From Chloroflexota bacterium (GTDB lineage: Bacteria > Chloroflexota > Anaerolineae > Anaerolineales > Villigracilaceae): a stretch of DNA of 39,796 nucleotides. The DNA is taken from assembly GCA_024224815.1 (NCBI GenBank), contig JAAENC010000238.1, positions 1 to 39,796 of the forward strand, in the 5' to 3' direction. Positions 20,878 through 29,591 of this stretch are shown here, one piece after another. The notes below the pieces were generated by a model, which was not told the DNA's origin, searched no databases, and saw only the letters and a list, made by a program, of their open reading frames with translations. The position numbers were made by a program, and so were the translations under genes. Within the stretch, counting starts at the first letter, position 1. Each line of letters begins with the position of its first letter.

Positions 20878-22853
20878 TATTTATTCTCCACAGGGATCAT
20901 TTTCTTTTTCCTGACTTTTACTTCTGGGCACATCCAGCCTTTGCCGGGGTTTTCTCGGCGCATATCTTTGAAGATGGGCAAAATGCCGCAGGCGAAACAT
21001 TGTTCGCGGCAATCTACACGAATTTCGCCTTCGAGCGATTGTTGGTAATCTTGGAAAATGAATTTTTTATGCACGGCGGTGGAGATATGCTCCCAAGGGA
21101 ATATTTCGTCTACGCGGCGTTGACGGTGGGTATAAAAGGTGGGGTCAAGATCGTGCTCGGCGAAGGCGTCCATCCATGTTTCGTAGCGGCGTTGGTCGCC
21201 CCAGGCATCGAATTTTGCGCCATTTTTCCAGGCGGTATAAATTACGTCTGAAAGGCGACGATCTCCACGCGAAAGGAAAGATTCGATAACGGTATCTTCC
21301 GGGTCTGTCCACGAAAGCTTGATGCCACGCCCGAGTTCTTTTTTGAGCAAATCTTGTTTTTCGTTGATCTGCTCAAAGGTATCCACAGAAACCCATTGGA
21401 AGGCGGTTTGTGGTTTTGGCGCAAAAGTGCCCACGCTCAGGTTCAATTTTGCTTTGCCCCCGACGGTGTGGCGGCCTGCTGCCAAGACTTTTTTGCTTAG
21501 ATCGGCAATGGCTTGTACATCTTCGATAGTTTCGGAGGGGTGGCCGATCATGAAATAGAGTTTGATGGTTGTCCAGCCGCGTTTATAAATTTCGGTGGCG
21601 GTTTCGAGCAATTGTTCGTCGGTGATAAATTTGTTGATGATCCGCCGCATCCGTTCTGTGGCGGCTTCGGGTGCGAGGGTGAATCCTGCTGAACGGCGTT
21701 TTTTGAGTCCTTCCATCAAATCAAGTGAAACAGATTCGATGCGCAAGGAAGGTAAAGAAACGCTCAGTTTTTCATCGGGGAATCGTTCGCTGACTTTTTC
21801 GACCAATTCGGTGATGCCGGTATAGTCGGAGGAGGATAGGGAGAGGAAGGAGACTTCTTCAAAACCTGTGGATTCAACTGCTTTTTCGGCGGCTTCGAGG
21901 ACTTCATCGACGCTACGCTCTCGTACTGGACGCGTGGTAAAGCCCGCATGACAGAATCTACACCCGCGCGTGCATCCGCGCATTACCTCGACTGTGGCAC
22001 GGTTGTGGACAATTTTGATATTCGGGACGATAAAGTTGGTCGGCGCAGGTGGGAGTTTGGCAACGATCCGTTTTAATACTCTTTTTGGTGCTTCTTCTAC
22101 GAGGGGGATGACTTCGGCTATGGTTTGGTCGTCCATATAGCGCGCTTCGTAAAGGGAGGGGACGTATACGCCGGGGATTTGGGCTAATTTCTTTAGCATG
22201 TCACTGCGAGGAGCATCTTTTTGTGACGCGGCAGTCTCCCCATCTGTGTGGGAGATTGCCGCGTCGGGCTGAAGCCCTTCTCGCAATGACATTTTGTGTT
22301 GTTGCACCACATCCACAATATCGTGGATGACTTCTTCGCCTTCGCCGATGACGTAGGCGTCGATAAAAGGCCACATTGGTTCGGGGTTGGTAGAGGTGTG
22401 TCCACCTGCGATGATGAGGGGATGTTCGGGGCCACGATCTGCGGTTTTAAGCGGAATCTGGCTCAAATCAAGGGCGTTTAAGGTGTTTGTGTAGAGAGTC
22501 TCGTAAGGGATGGTGATCCCGATGATGTCGAAATCCACCAATGGATGTTTTGATTCCAGCGCATAGAGGGGAATTTCGTTTTCGCGCATGACTTCTTCGA
22601 AATCGAGCCAGGGGAGATAGGCGCGCTCGGCGAGGGCATCGTCACGCTGGTTGATCTGATCGTAGAGGATTTTCATCCCGACGTTGGAGACGCCGATGTC
22701 GTAAATATCGGGGAAGAGGAAGGCGACTTTGGTCTGGATCGCGTCCCAATCTTTGTGGGTGGCGTTGTACTCACCGCCGACATAGCGACCGGGCTTTTGT
22801 ACGGTTAAAAGTACCCGCTCGAGGCGGGCTTCAATTTCTTGTGGGGTTAACAT
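20877..22853 (-). CDS. TIGR03960-family radical SAM protein with a palindromic repeat inserted in frame
   Basis: This 658-residue protein has an N-terminal B12-binding-like region (residues 1-190), then the radical SAM core with the cluster motif C294-x3-C298-x2-C301 (MRGCTRGCRFC), and a C-terminal segment with a further cysteine group (DCREQCFACGI) near residue 630. The reaction is unknown; the partner is the DUF2344 gene downstream. Residues 188-219 are encoded by a 95-bp palindromic repeat (22198-22292) of the same type as 20119-20206. They sit in a linker before KIPGVYVP-like sequence (here AQIPGVYVPSLY). The frame is kept, so the protein is 32 residues longer than it would otherwise be. 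Confidence 0.9.
   Translation of the reverse strand: MLTPQEIEARLERVLLTVQKPGRYVGGEYNATHKDWDAIQTKVAFLFPDIYDIGVSNVGMKILYDQINQRDDALAERAYLPWLDFEEVMRENEIPLYALESKHPLVDFDIIGITIPYETLYTNTLNALDLSQIPLKTADRGPEHPLIIAGGHTSTNPEPMWPFIDAYVIGEGEEVIHDIVDVVQQHKMSLREGLQPDAAISHTDGETAASQKDAPRSDMLKKLAQIPGVYVPSLYEARYMDDQTIAEVIPLVEEAPKRVLKRIVAKLPPAPTNFIVPNIKIVHNRATVEVMRGCTRGCRFCHAGFTTRPVRERSVDEVLEAAEKAVESTGFEEVSFLSLSSSDYTGITELVEKVSERFPDEKLSVSLPSLRIESVSLDLMEGLKKRRSAGFTLAPEAATERMRRIINKFITDEQLLETATEIYKRGWTTIKLYFMIGHPSETIEDVQAIADLSKKVLAAGRHTVGGKAKLNLSVGTFAPKPQTAFQWVSVDTFEQINEKQDLLKKELGRGIKLSWTDPEDTVIESFLSRGDRRLSDVIYTAWKNGAKFDAWGDQRRYETWMDAFAEHDLDPTFYTHRQRRVDEIFPWEHISTAVHKKFIFQDYQQSLEGEIRVDCREQCFACGILPIFKDMRRENPGKGWMCPEVKVRKKKMIPVENK
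22198..22292. repeat. Palindromic repeat of the TGTCATTGCGAG type, inserted in a coding region
   Basis: This unit has the ends TGTCACTGCGAG and CTCGCAATGACA and a long inner hairpin (GACGCGGCAGTCTCCC with GGGAGATTGCCGCGTC). It is open in the reading frame of the radical SAM gene on the minus strand and adds residues 188-219, beginning and ending with Met codons. Compare the intergenic copy at 20119-20206. Confidence 0.85.
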
Positions 22854-22956
22854 GCGGGGATTATAAAGGAAAGTGGAGAGTTTTGGTAATAATTGAGAAC
22901 TCTCTGAAGATTTTAAACGTTTGGTTTTTTGTCTACTAGCTGTAAAAGTGTCTTTA

Positions 22957-23574
22957 TCAAGTTGTATATTTTCGCATAAAAAGATTTATACCTTCTAACA
23001 TCAAGGAAATTCTCTTCTTATCAGAAACTTCATCCCATTCACCATGCGCAGCATGGTTCCTAATGCCGGCCCAAGCTGTTGTGTCTTTTCCATCTTGCTT
23101 AGTAATCAGTTCTGCATCGCGCAATACTGAAGAATAGGTTTCCATCCCTAGCTTTCTATTCCTAAGATTTATACCCTCACTTTCAATCCAAGTCCGCAGA
23201 AATTCTTCGAGAGTGGCCCCTATAAGCATAGCCGGAGCCGCAGGATGAACGCCACGCGTTTCCAAAAGGTTGTTTGCCATACCAAGAAAATCTGACACAA
23301 CATCGAGTTGGGCACGTCTTTCCGGAGAGATGTCACTTAGCAAACCGGCTTCAACATATTCCATGAATGTTTGAAGGAGGTCTTTAACCATATAACGTGA
23401 TTCATATATTGCCATTGGATCATATTGCTCCAATGTTTTCAAAAATGAGCTTTTAGGTCCTGCGTAAACACGAAAAAACTCTCGAGCTTCTGCATAGACA
23501 CTAACTTCATTCCTAGTGCCATCTATTCTGTCAATAAGTTGTTTTGTATGAGCAATCAATTCTTCGTTTGTCAT
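22957..23574 (-). CDS. HEPN-like protein of unknown function
   Basis: This 205-residue, mostly helical cytoplasmic protein has a C-terminal half that looks like a HEPN-type helical domain: MLIGATLEEFLRTWIE, then a segment ending in WAGIRNHAAHGEWDEV, where the R-N-x-x-x-H spacing is close to the R-x4-6-H motif of HEPN ribonucleases. The N-terminal half is of no known type. HEPN proteins often work in defence or toxin pairs, but no nucleotidyltransferase partner is next to it. The ATG at 23574 is preferred over an upstream start in the DinB remnant. It is a tentative call. Confidence 0.6.
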   Translation of the reverse strand: MTNEELIAHTKQLIDRIDGTRNEVSVYAEAREFFRVYAGPKSSFLKTLEQYDPMAIYESRYMVKDLLQTFMEYVEAGLLSDISPERRAQLDVVSDFLGMANNLLETRGVHPAAPAMLIGATLEEFLRTWIESEGINLRNRKLGMETYSSVLRDAELITKQDGKDTTAWAGIRNHAAHGEWDEVSDKKRISLMLEGINLFMRKYTT

Positions 23575-23611
23575 ATTTTTCCCTATGATTTTCCTGTTAC
23601 AAAAAGATTTG

Positions 23612-23719
23612 TTAGTTGTCCGTCTCATCAAAATACGTCCAGCCATCCAGATCGGGCGGTTGGATACCCAACTGCGTCAGGATGGTCATGATCTGCGAGC
23701 GGTGCTCGATGGCATGATT
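23612..23719 (-). pseudogene. C-terminal fragment of a DinB-family gene
   Basis: Read on the minus strand, this stretch ends in HRSQIMTILTQLGIQPPDLD and GWTYFDE, almost the same as the end of the DinB gene at 27916-28389, and carries the last metal-binding His-x3-His. Homology is lost upstream of 23719, and no start is present. It is the leftover of a duplicated DinB gene; the DNA identity over about 100 bases is high. Confidence 0.7.
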
Positions 23720-23901
23720 ATTATTCCCAATATTGACTACGACGTAGTTAGCACATCAACCAGATGGTTGATATAGGCCATCATACCACTGATAAGAATA
23801 TCCACTCAATGCAAGTTCAAAATCCACCATTCACTCGGTTACATTTTCGTGTGCTGGCGTTATCCTATAGCCATCATTTCAAAACCACAAGGAGATTACT
23901 G

Positions 23902-24255
23902 ATGAAAGAAAATTCATTGATGGAAGAAAGAGGATTGAGCAAAGAGCAGCAAGCGGGCGGTTTTTTCATTTGGTTCGGTGTTTTGGTCATATTGGGTATG
24001 ACAGACCTTCGCGTTTTTGGATATAGCTCAAGTATTTTAATGGCCTTATTACCCCTATATTGGTTTCTAATAATGGCATATCGTGTATATCAACGCGAAG
24101 GTGAAATTAATGGGCGTGTATTGATTGCGCTTATCCCCATATTATTTCCCTTCCTTGTTATTGGGTCGGCCGTGATGGGGTTCTCTTTGGTGAAATTATG
24201 GCCGATCGGCATCATTGTCCTTGGCGTTATTTTCTTGCTTGCCAGAGGTAGATAA
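23902..24255 (+). CDS. Small membrane protein with a LiaF-like helix pattern
   Basis: This 117-residue protein has a charged start followed by about four membrane helices, the last two ending in LWPIGIIVLGVIFLLARGR, a pattern typical of the LiaI/LiaF transmembrane domain (WP-x-I-x-x-x-G). AAGGAG precedes the ATG at 23902. It stands 31 bases before the ABC ATPase gene and so probably belongs to the same unit. In Bacillus, LiaF holds the LiaSR pair inactive; here the assignment rests on helix pattern and position only. Confidence 0.6.
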   Translation: MKENSLMEERGLSKEQQAGGFFIWFGVLVILGMTDLRVFGYSSSILMALLPLYWFLIMAYRVYQREGEINGRVLIALIPILFPFLVIGSAVMGFSLVKLWPIGIIVLGVIFLLARGR

Positions 24256-24286
24256 TAGTTGGTAGTCACGGGATAAAGGAATAGAT

Positions 24287-25198
24287 ATGCAAAAAGTAAT
24301 TGATGTACAAAATATACGTAAAGAATATGGCAAAACAATAGCCGTGGATGATATTTCATTCTCCGTACAAAAAGGCGAGATCTTTGGCATTGTTGGCCCT
24401 AACGGTGCCGGAAAAACCACCACTGTTGAATCAATCATCGGGCTGCGAAAGCCAGATGAAGGACACGTAGCCGTGCTGGGATTGAATCCGCAAAGTGATT
24501 CGAAAACACTGGGCAACCGTATTGGAATTCAACTCCAACATGCTTCCATCCCTAGTCGGATGAAAGTGTGGGAAGCACTTGATCTCTATGCTTCATTTTA
24601 TGAGCGTACTGTTCCGTGGGAACCGCTGCTGGAAAACTGGGGTTTGGGTGATAAACGCAACGCACAGTTTGATGATTTATCCGGTGGGCAGAAACAGCGT
24701 TTATTTATCGCGCTTGCCCTCATCAACGACCCCGAAATTGTGTTTCTGGACGAATTGACCACAGGTCTAGACCCGGCAGCCCGACACGCTACCTGGGACT
24801 TGGTGAGCGATATTCGAGAACAGGGCAAAACAGTGGTGCTAATTACTCACTATATGGATGAAATTGAAGCATTGGCAAATAGAGTCGCAATTATTGATCA
24901 GGGCAAAGTGATTGCTTTAGATACACCCGCCAATTTGATAGCCAATCTAAATGCTGAAACTCAAATCAACTTTACCGCTCCAAGAAGTTTTAACGCTGAA
25001 GAATTGGCCTCGGTTGCCGGAGTAAGCGCAGTCAATCAGGAAGGCAATCATATCCGCGTAACAGGAAATGGGCCTCTTTTGGCAAAAGTTGCAGTCACAT
25101 TGGCAGAACACGATATTTCCCCGGAAGATTTACAATCCCACCGTGCTTCGCTGGAAGATGTGTTTTTAGCGATGACCGGTCGAAATATCCGCGAATAA
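24287..25198 (+). CDS. ABC transporter ATP-binding protein
   Basis: This 303-residue ATPase of the DRA/CcmA export type has Walker A GPNGAGKTT (residues 38-46), the signature LSGGQKQR, Walker B IVFLDELTTGLDP (Leu replaces the more common Pro after DE) and a switch histidine in LITHYMDE. The C-terminal 80 residues are the usual extension of this subfamily. It pairs with the ABC-2 permease at 25232 and would drive export of a drug, lipid or peptide. The transporter is followed by a two-component system, a common set for antibiotic or envelope-stress response. Confidence 0.92.
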   Translation: MQKVIDVQNIRKEYGKTIAVDDISFSVQKGEIFGIVGPNGAGKTTTVESIIGLRKPDEGHVAVLGLNPQSDSKTLGNRIGIQLQHASIPSRMKVWEALDLYASFYERTVPWEPLLENWGLGDKRNAQFDDLSGGQKQRLFIALALINDPEIVFLDELTTGLDPAARHATWDLVSDIREQGKTVVLITHYMDEIEALANRVAIIDQGKVIALDTPANLIANLNAETQINFTAPRSFNAEELASVAGVSAVNQEGNHIRVTGNGPLLAKVAVTLAEHDISPEDLQSHRASLEDVFLAMTGRNIRE

Positions 25199-25231
25199 AA
25201 CCACAGCTTATTTAAATATCAGGAGATAAAT

Positions 25232-25969
25232 ATGAAAGCACTACTAAAACTTACAAAAATGGAATTACAGTTGCAATTCCGTGAGCCAATTGCTTTATTC
25301 TTTACGCTGGCCTTCCCAGTCATGTTGATGATTTTATTTGGCTCGATTTATGGCAATGAAGCCGAAGCTTTTTTGGATGGATATGGTCAGGTGGATTTAT
25401 CTGTTCCCGGCTATATCGGGATGATTATTGGCACGATCGGATTGTTGAATATTCCCGTTACCTTAGCCAATTATCGAGATCAGGGAATTTTACGTCGTTT
25501 ACGCGCAACACCTTTGCAATCCGGGTCAGTGCTGTGGGCACAAGTCATAACGCAGGTTGTGATGTCAGCAGCAGGGATTGCCTTGCTCTATATCGCAGGT
25601 GTTTCATTTTATAATTTGCGAATACCTACAGGGATTGGAAGTATTATTCCCGCTATTTTGTTGAGTGCTTTTAGCTTCTTTTCAGTTGGATTTGTGCTAG
25701 CAGGGGTAATGCCAACTGCGCGTGCTGCACAGGCGGTAGGGATGGCAATTCTATATCCCATGCTCTTTTTATCGGGCGCGGCCATGCCTCGCTTTATCAT
25801 GCCGGAAATTGTGCAAAAAATTGGTCTTGCCTTACCCTTGACCCACGTGGTTATTTTTGTCGAAGACCTATGGCTAAAGAGTAGCTTAAATATGGTTTCG
25901 CTCTTCGTTGTGATAGGGATGCTGGTTGCAGGCTTAATACTTTCCCGTTTCACGTTCCGCTGGGAGTAA
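25232..25969 (+). CDS. ABC-2 type permease
   Basis: This 245-residue membrane subunit has six helices in the ABC-2 layout: one near residues 20-38, then a cluster from 58 on, with the cytoplasmic loop RDQGILRRLRATPL typical of these permeases, and FLSGAAMPRFIMPEIVQKIGLALPLTHVV in the second half (the usual G-P-like segment before helix five). It is the partner of the ATPase 33 bases upstream. AGGAGA precedes the ATG. The substrate is not known. Confidence 0.9.
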   Translation: MKALLKLTKMELQLQFREPIALFFTLAFPVMLMILFGSIYGNEAEAFLDGYGQVDLSVPGYIGMIIGTIGLLNIPVTLANYRDQGILRRLRATPLQSGSVLWAQVITQVVMSAAGIALLYIAGVSFYNLRIPTGIGSIIPAILLSAFSFFSVGFVLAGVMPTARAAQAVGMAILYPMLFLSGAAMPRFIMPEIVQKIGLALPLTHVVIFVEDLWLKSSLNMVSLFVVIGMLVAGLILSRFTFRWE

Positions 25970-26006
25970 TGTTACACTTGTCAAATCTCGATCGTTACGT
26001 GAAAAA

Positions 26007-27239
26007 ATGGTAGATTACGGTAAAAAAATGATGAGCAAAAGAAATGCTGATGTACTAATGAAATGGGACTGGTTGTGGAGCTGGCTCTTTTATGCAACTA
26101 TTTTGCTCTCAATGGGATCGTATTTATTCGATGATAGCCGGTCAACATCTGTTTGGTTGGCATGGCTATTATCGCTGGGGATGATCTTATGGAACTGGCG
26201 CGGAATGAAATGGGCCTTCAAGGGATTGCAATCATGGGAAGAACGCTCCTGGATGCGTTTGATCGTTATCATTGGCGACATTCTGTTCTGGTTTGTTCTG
26301 ATCGGGCTTTCCTCTGCTTATTATCTTGTCTTATTTGGGTTATTTCCCCAAGTCTTTCGTAACCTCCCCATTCGATATGCGATCACAGCGGTCTTTCTTC
26401 TGACAGGCGCTATTCTCTATTATCAACTTAAAGACGCCGGAGAAGTATTCTCCTTTTCGTCGCCACTAGTATGGAATTATATTCTCGGAGGTGTTGGTGC
26501 GCTGTTATTTGGTAATTGGATCTCCGCAATCATTCAGCAAAGCGTCCAGCGCAAAGAATTGATCGAAGAGCTTAAAGTCACACAAACAGAATTATCTGAA
26601 GCAAAACGACGCGAAGGGGCCTTAGAAGAACGTCAAAGGCTGGCAGGTGAAATTCATGATACCTTGGCACAGGGCTTTACCAGTATTGTGATGCTTTTAG
26701 AAGCCGCAGAACAGGCCTTGCCAGAAGTTGAAGACACCGAAGCCGTCGAGCAAATCAGGTTAGCGCGCGATACTGCCAGAAACAGTTTAGAACAGGCACG
26801 CAGATTGGTCTGGGAACTACGCCCGGAACCATTAGAGCAAGCCAATATTCCCGAAGCGTATAAACGCGTTTGTGATGGCTGGCAAGCAAGAAGCGGTATT
26901 CGTACAACGCTGACCACCACCGGGCAGATCATAAGTCTACATCCGGAGATCGAAATCGCCTTATTGCGCACCTTACAAGAGGCTCTCCATAATATTGAAA
27001 AGCATGCTAAAGCAACCGCGGTAAATATCACATTATCATATATGCATGATCTCATTGTTCTGGATGTAACCGATGACGGTGTTGGCTTTTCGCTTGATGA
27101 AGTGATCTCTGAAGGACATTATGGGCTCACAGTCATGCGCGAGCGGATTGAAAAATTGGACGGATCTGTAAAATTTGAAAGTGAATTAAATGTTGGCACC
27201 GCACTGGTTGTGGAAATTCCGATTTTGGAGTTAGGATGA
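26007..27239 (+). CDS. Sensor histidine kinase, NarL/DesK type (HisKA_3)
   Basis: This 410-residue kinase has about five or six membrane helices (residues 24-175) with short loops, then a coiled linker (about 180-210), the HisKA_3 phosphorylation motif RLAGEIHDTLAQG with His217, and the ATPase domain (N-box LQEALHNIEKHAKA, G-box DDGVGFS). The lack of a large outer domain suggests membrane-state sensing, as in DesK/LiaS. Its stop overlaps the start of the response-regulator gene (ATGA). The exact start is uncertain, as neither the ATG at 26007 nor the one at 26028 has a strong ribosome site. Confidence 0.9.
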   Translation: MVDYGKKMMSKRNADVLMKWDWLWSWLFYATILLSMGSYLFDDSRSTSVWLAWLLSLGMILWNWRGMKWAFKGLQSWEERSWMRLIVIIGDILFWFVLIGLSSAYYLVLFGLFPQVFRNLPIRYAITAVFLLTGAILYYQLKDAGEVFSFSSPLVWNYILGGVGALLFGNWISAIIQQSVQRKELIEELKVTQTELSEAKRREGALEERQRLAGEIHDTLAQGFTSIVMLLEAAEQALPEVEDTEAVEQIRLARDTARNSLEQARRLVWELRPEPLEQANIPEAYKRVCDGWQARSGIRTTLTTTGQIISLHPEIEIALLRTLQEALHNIEKHAKATAVNITLSYMHDLIVLDVTDDGVGFSLDEVISEGHYGLTVMRERIEKLDGSVKFESELNVGTALVVEIPILELG

Positions 27240-27868
27240 AAAAAATAAAAATTTTAGTCGTTGATGATCACCCCGTTGTACGCAATGGACTTGTTGGTAT
27301 GTTAAATGGGCAAGGCAGCTTCAATGTAGTTGGAGAGGCAGAGAATGGCATCGAAGCCTTAAACCTTGTGGAAGGCTTGAATCCCGATGTAATACTGATG
27401 GATTTGAAAATGCCGGAGATGAACGGTGTCACCGCCATTCGAAAAATTCGTAAATTGCGGCCTGCACAACATATTTTAGTGCTCACAACCTATGATAGCG
27501 ATTCGGATTTGTTGCCTGCGATTGAAGCAGGTGCCACTGGATATTTATTGAAGGACGTACCGCGTGAAGATTTATTCAGTGCCATTGAAGCCACAGCACG
27601 CGGAGAGACCGTGGTTGCGCCCAATATTGCAGCTCGTTTATTTAGCAAAATGAGAAACCCCGGCGAAGATAAATTAACAACTCGAGAAATTGAAGTCTTA
27701 CAGCGGGTCGCAAAAGGGGATACCAATAAAGAGGCAGCGCGTTCCTTGCATATTAGCGAAGCGACAATAAAAACGCATCTACTACATATCTTTGATAAGT
27801 TAGGGGTTGATGACCGCACTGCTGCAGTCACAGAAGCAATAAAGCGCGATATTTTTCGGCTTGATTAA
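27236..27868 (+). CDS. Response regulator, NarL/FixJ family
   Basis: This 210-residue regulator has a receiver domain with D10/D11 and the phosphorylation site D56 (LMDLKMP), T in VLTT and K in YLLKD. It also has a LuxR-type HTH at the C-terminus (LTTREIEVLQRVAKGDTNKE, then ATIKTHLLHIFDKL). It is translationally coupled to the kinase upstream (4-base overlap) and likely controls the ABC transporter in the same cluster, as in LiaSR/DesKR-type systems. Confidence 0.93.
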   Translation: MKKIKILVVDDHPVVRNGLVGMLNGQGSFNVVGEAENGIEALNLVEGLNPDVILMDLKMPEMNGVTAIRKIRKLRPAQHILVLTTYDSDSDLLPAIEAGATGYLLKDVPREDLFSAIEATARGETVVAPNIAARLFSKMRNPGEDKLTTREIEVLQRVAKGDTNKEAARSLHISEATIKTHLLHIFDKLGVDDRTAAVTEAIKRDIFRLD

Positions 27869-27915
27869 ATACATCTGTGCTGCTGATCTGCCCCCAATAG
27901 TAGGGCTACTTGCGT

Positions 27916-28389
27916 TTAATTCTCATCAAAATAGGTCCACCCATCCAAATCAGGTGGCTGGATGCCCAATTGCGTCAGGATGGTCATGATCTGCGAGCGA
28001 TGTTCGGTAGCGTGATTAATCGCCTGCGTAAGCAAAATCGTTTTTGGCACATCGCGGGGTTCGCCGTCCCAATTGATGGTGACTGTCTCATCTTCCTTCA
28101 CTTCTGGGGCTCGCTTGATAAATCCTTCGCCTGAGAAACGAAGAGTTTCCCTTATTTCTTCGATGGGCATTGTATCCGTGCCTTTTGGGTGCTGATAAAG
28201 TTTACCTGTGCTAACCCGTGAAAAATAGGCTTGTTCCGCTCTGGCAATATGCTGCCAGGTATCACGAATAGAGCCAAAGGTGCCGTCGAGAGTGGAATCG
28301 AGTTGCTCGTCTGTTAATTTGGCGCAAAGATCCAGCAATTGCAGATTTGCCCAAAGATTGTGACTAAAAAGGGTGGTGAGTGTGTCCAT
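27916..28389 (-). CDS. DinB-family protein
   Basis: This 157-residue four-helix protein is of the DinB/YfiT type. The presumed metal triad is H47 (TWQHIARAE), H126 and H130 (INHATEHRSQ). Members include thiol transferases (bacillithiol, mycothiol) and damage-inducible proteins of unknown role, so no function is assigned. A fragment of a second copy lies at 23612-23719. The gene sits just after the aminopeptidase gene on the same strand, with only 11 bases between them. Confidence 0.85.
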   Translation of the reverse strand: MDTLTTLFSHNLWANLQLLDLCAKLTDEQLDSTLDGTFGSIRDTWQHIARAEQAYFSRVSTGKLYQHPKGTDTMPIEEIRETLRFSGEGFIKRAPEVKEDETVTINWDGEPRDVPKTILLTQAINHATEHRSQIMTILTQLGIQPPDLDGWTYFDEN

Positions 28390-28400
28390 AAAGCTATCTC

Positions 28401-29408
28401 CTAAAAAACAAACTCCCCATCTTGCATGAGCACTTTGCCATCAACTTTGATGGTGCAATCTGTAGGGATCACGTCTATATGCGTTGTGGCAGCCCAATCT
28501 GCACCGGTGGCGCGTGCGCCCGGGTCACCAAAGGCGATGTGGATGCCGGGGAGTTTTTCATCCTGTAGTAGATTTCCGGTCAGCTTGGTTAGGGAGGTAT
28601 TTGTACCGATGGCAAATTCACCGATACGGCGACCGTTTTCGTTTGAGTTGAGATAGCTCCAGAGTTCTTTTTCGATCTCTTTATTTTCACAGTTGATCTT
28701 TTCTACCCAGCCATCTTTTATATAAAAGGTGACAGGCGTATCCAGCACGCCGTATTTTGGGGAGAAGTAATCACCGAGAATATCCGCGACTATCGTCCCG
28801 TCTACAGTTTGGGGGCAGGTAAAAACTTCACCTTCGGGTAAGTTGCCCCAGTCACCGGGGTTATGATAAAGCCCATGACACGGTATCCAGTTCAAATCAG
28901 GAGCGAAACGAGCTGTTATATCGCTCCCTTTTTTAGATGTGAAGGAAATCGTCTTCGCCTTTTTGACGATTTCGAAAACATCCATAGTCAGATCATGAAT
29001 CTTTTGGTAATCGGCGCGCATCCCATCACGCATCAACTCTTCTGTGATCGAGACCATATGCCCGTGACGGAACTTGATTCCCTTTTCAAACATTTGCTTG
29101 GAGATGTTGATGCGGAACATTAACTCCCCTTTTTGCGAGCCAGCGGCAAAGATCGTCACTGTCGGATTAAAATCAAAGATGGCTTGCATGAAATCTGCTG
29201 GCATTTCTGTGAAAGGGCGTGTGCCAAAATCTTCGAGCTTGATGAGTTTTACCTCTGCGCCAGTGGCGAGGGCTTCTTCTTTTAGGGCTTGCCCAACCAG
29301 CCATGTTGCGTCATCAGACATAATATAAACGCGGTCGGCGGGTTGGATATTCATACAAACTTGGGTCGCGGTGGTTGCGCCTTCTCGGAGTGCTGAATCT
29401 ATTTGCAT
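28401..29408 (-). CDS. M29-type (thermophilic) aminopeptidase-like protein
   Basis: This 335-residue protein matches the M29 family's metal-binding pattern in order: E in LPEGEVFTCP, E in IGEFAIGTN, H in IHIAFGD, and H-I-D in THIDVIP near the C-terminus. M29 enzymes remove N-terminal residues using two metal ions. Many Chloroflexota members are annotated leucyl aminopeptidase, but the substrate is not tested. The length is somewhat below that of AmpT/AmpS enzymes (about 410), with the N-terminal domain shorter. Confidence 0.82.
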   Translation of the reverse strand: MQIDSALREGATTATQVCMNIQPADRVYIMSDDATWLVGQALKEEALATGAEVKLIKLEDFGTRPFTEMPADFMQAIFDFNPTVTIFAAGSQKGELMFRINISKQMFEKGIKFRHGHMVSITEELMRDGMRADYQKIHDLTMDVFEIVKKAKTISFTSKKGSDITARFAPDLNWIPCHGLYHNPGDWGNLPEGEVFTCPQTVDGTIVADILGDYFSPKYGVLDTPVTFYIKDGWVEKINCENKEIEKELWSYLNSNENGRRIGEFAIGTNTSLTKLTGNLLQDEKLPGIHIAFGDPGARATGADWAATTHIDVIPTDCTIKVDGKVLMQDGEFVF

Positions 29409-29538
29409 TTTTTCTCTCTTTTCTCTAAGGATTAGGGGATTATACCTAATCTCAGATGGAAAGGAGCGCCCCGCGCTTGTTTTTGGCTGGTTTCCCTTTA
29501 ATGAAATTATTTAGGGAAAAGTTATATACCGTTAAAAG

Positions 29539-29573
29539 AAGAAGAACCCATTTTTATGAAATGGGTTCTTCTT
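29539..29573. terminator. Hairpin terminator downstream of the bactofilin-like gene
   Basis: A perfect 13-bp stem, AAGAAGAACCCAT at 29539-29551 and its complement at 29561-29573, with a 9-base loop, has short T runs on both sides. It serves the minus-strand gene ending at 29592 and could also act for plus-strand readthrough. Confidence 0.65.
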
Positions 29574-29591
29574 AGTATTTTTGTAGTTAGG

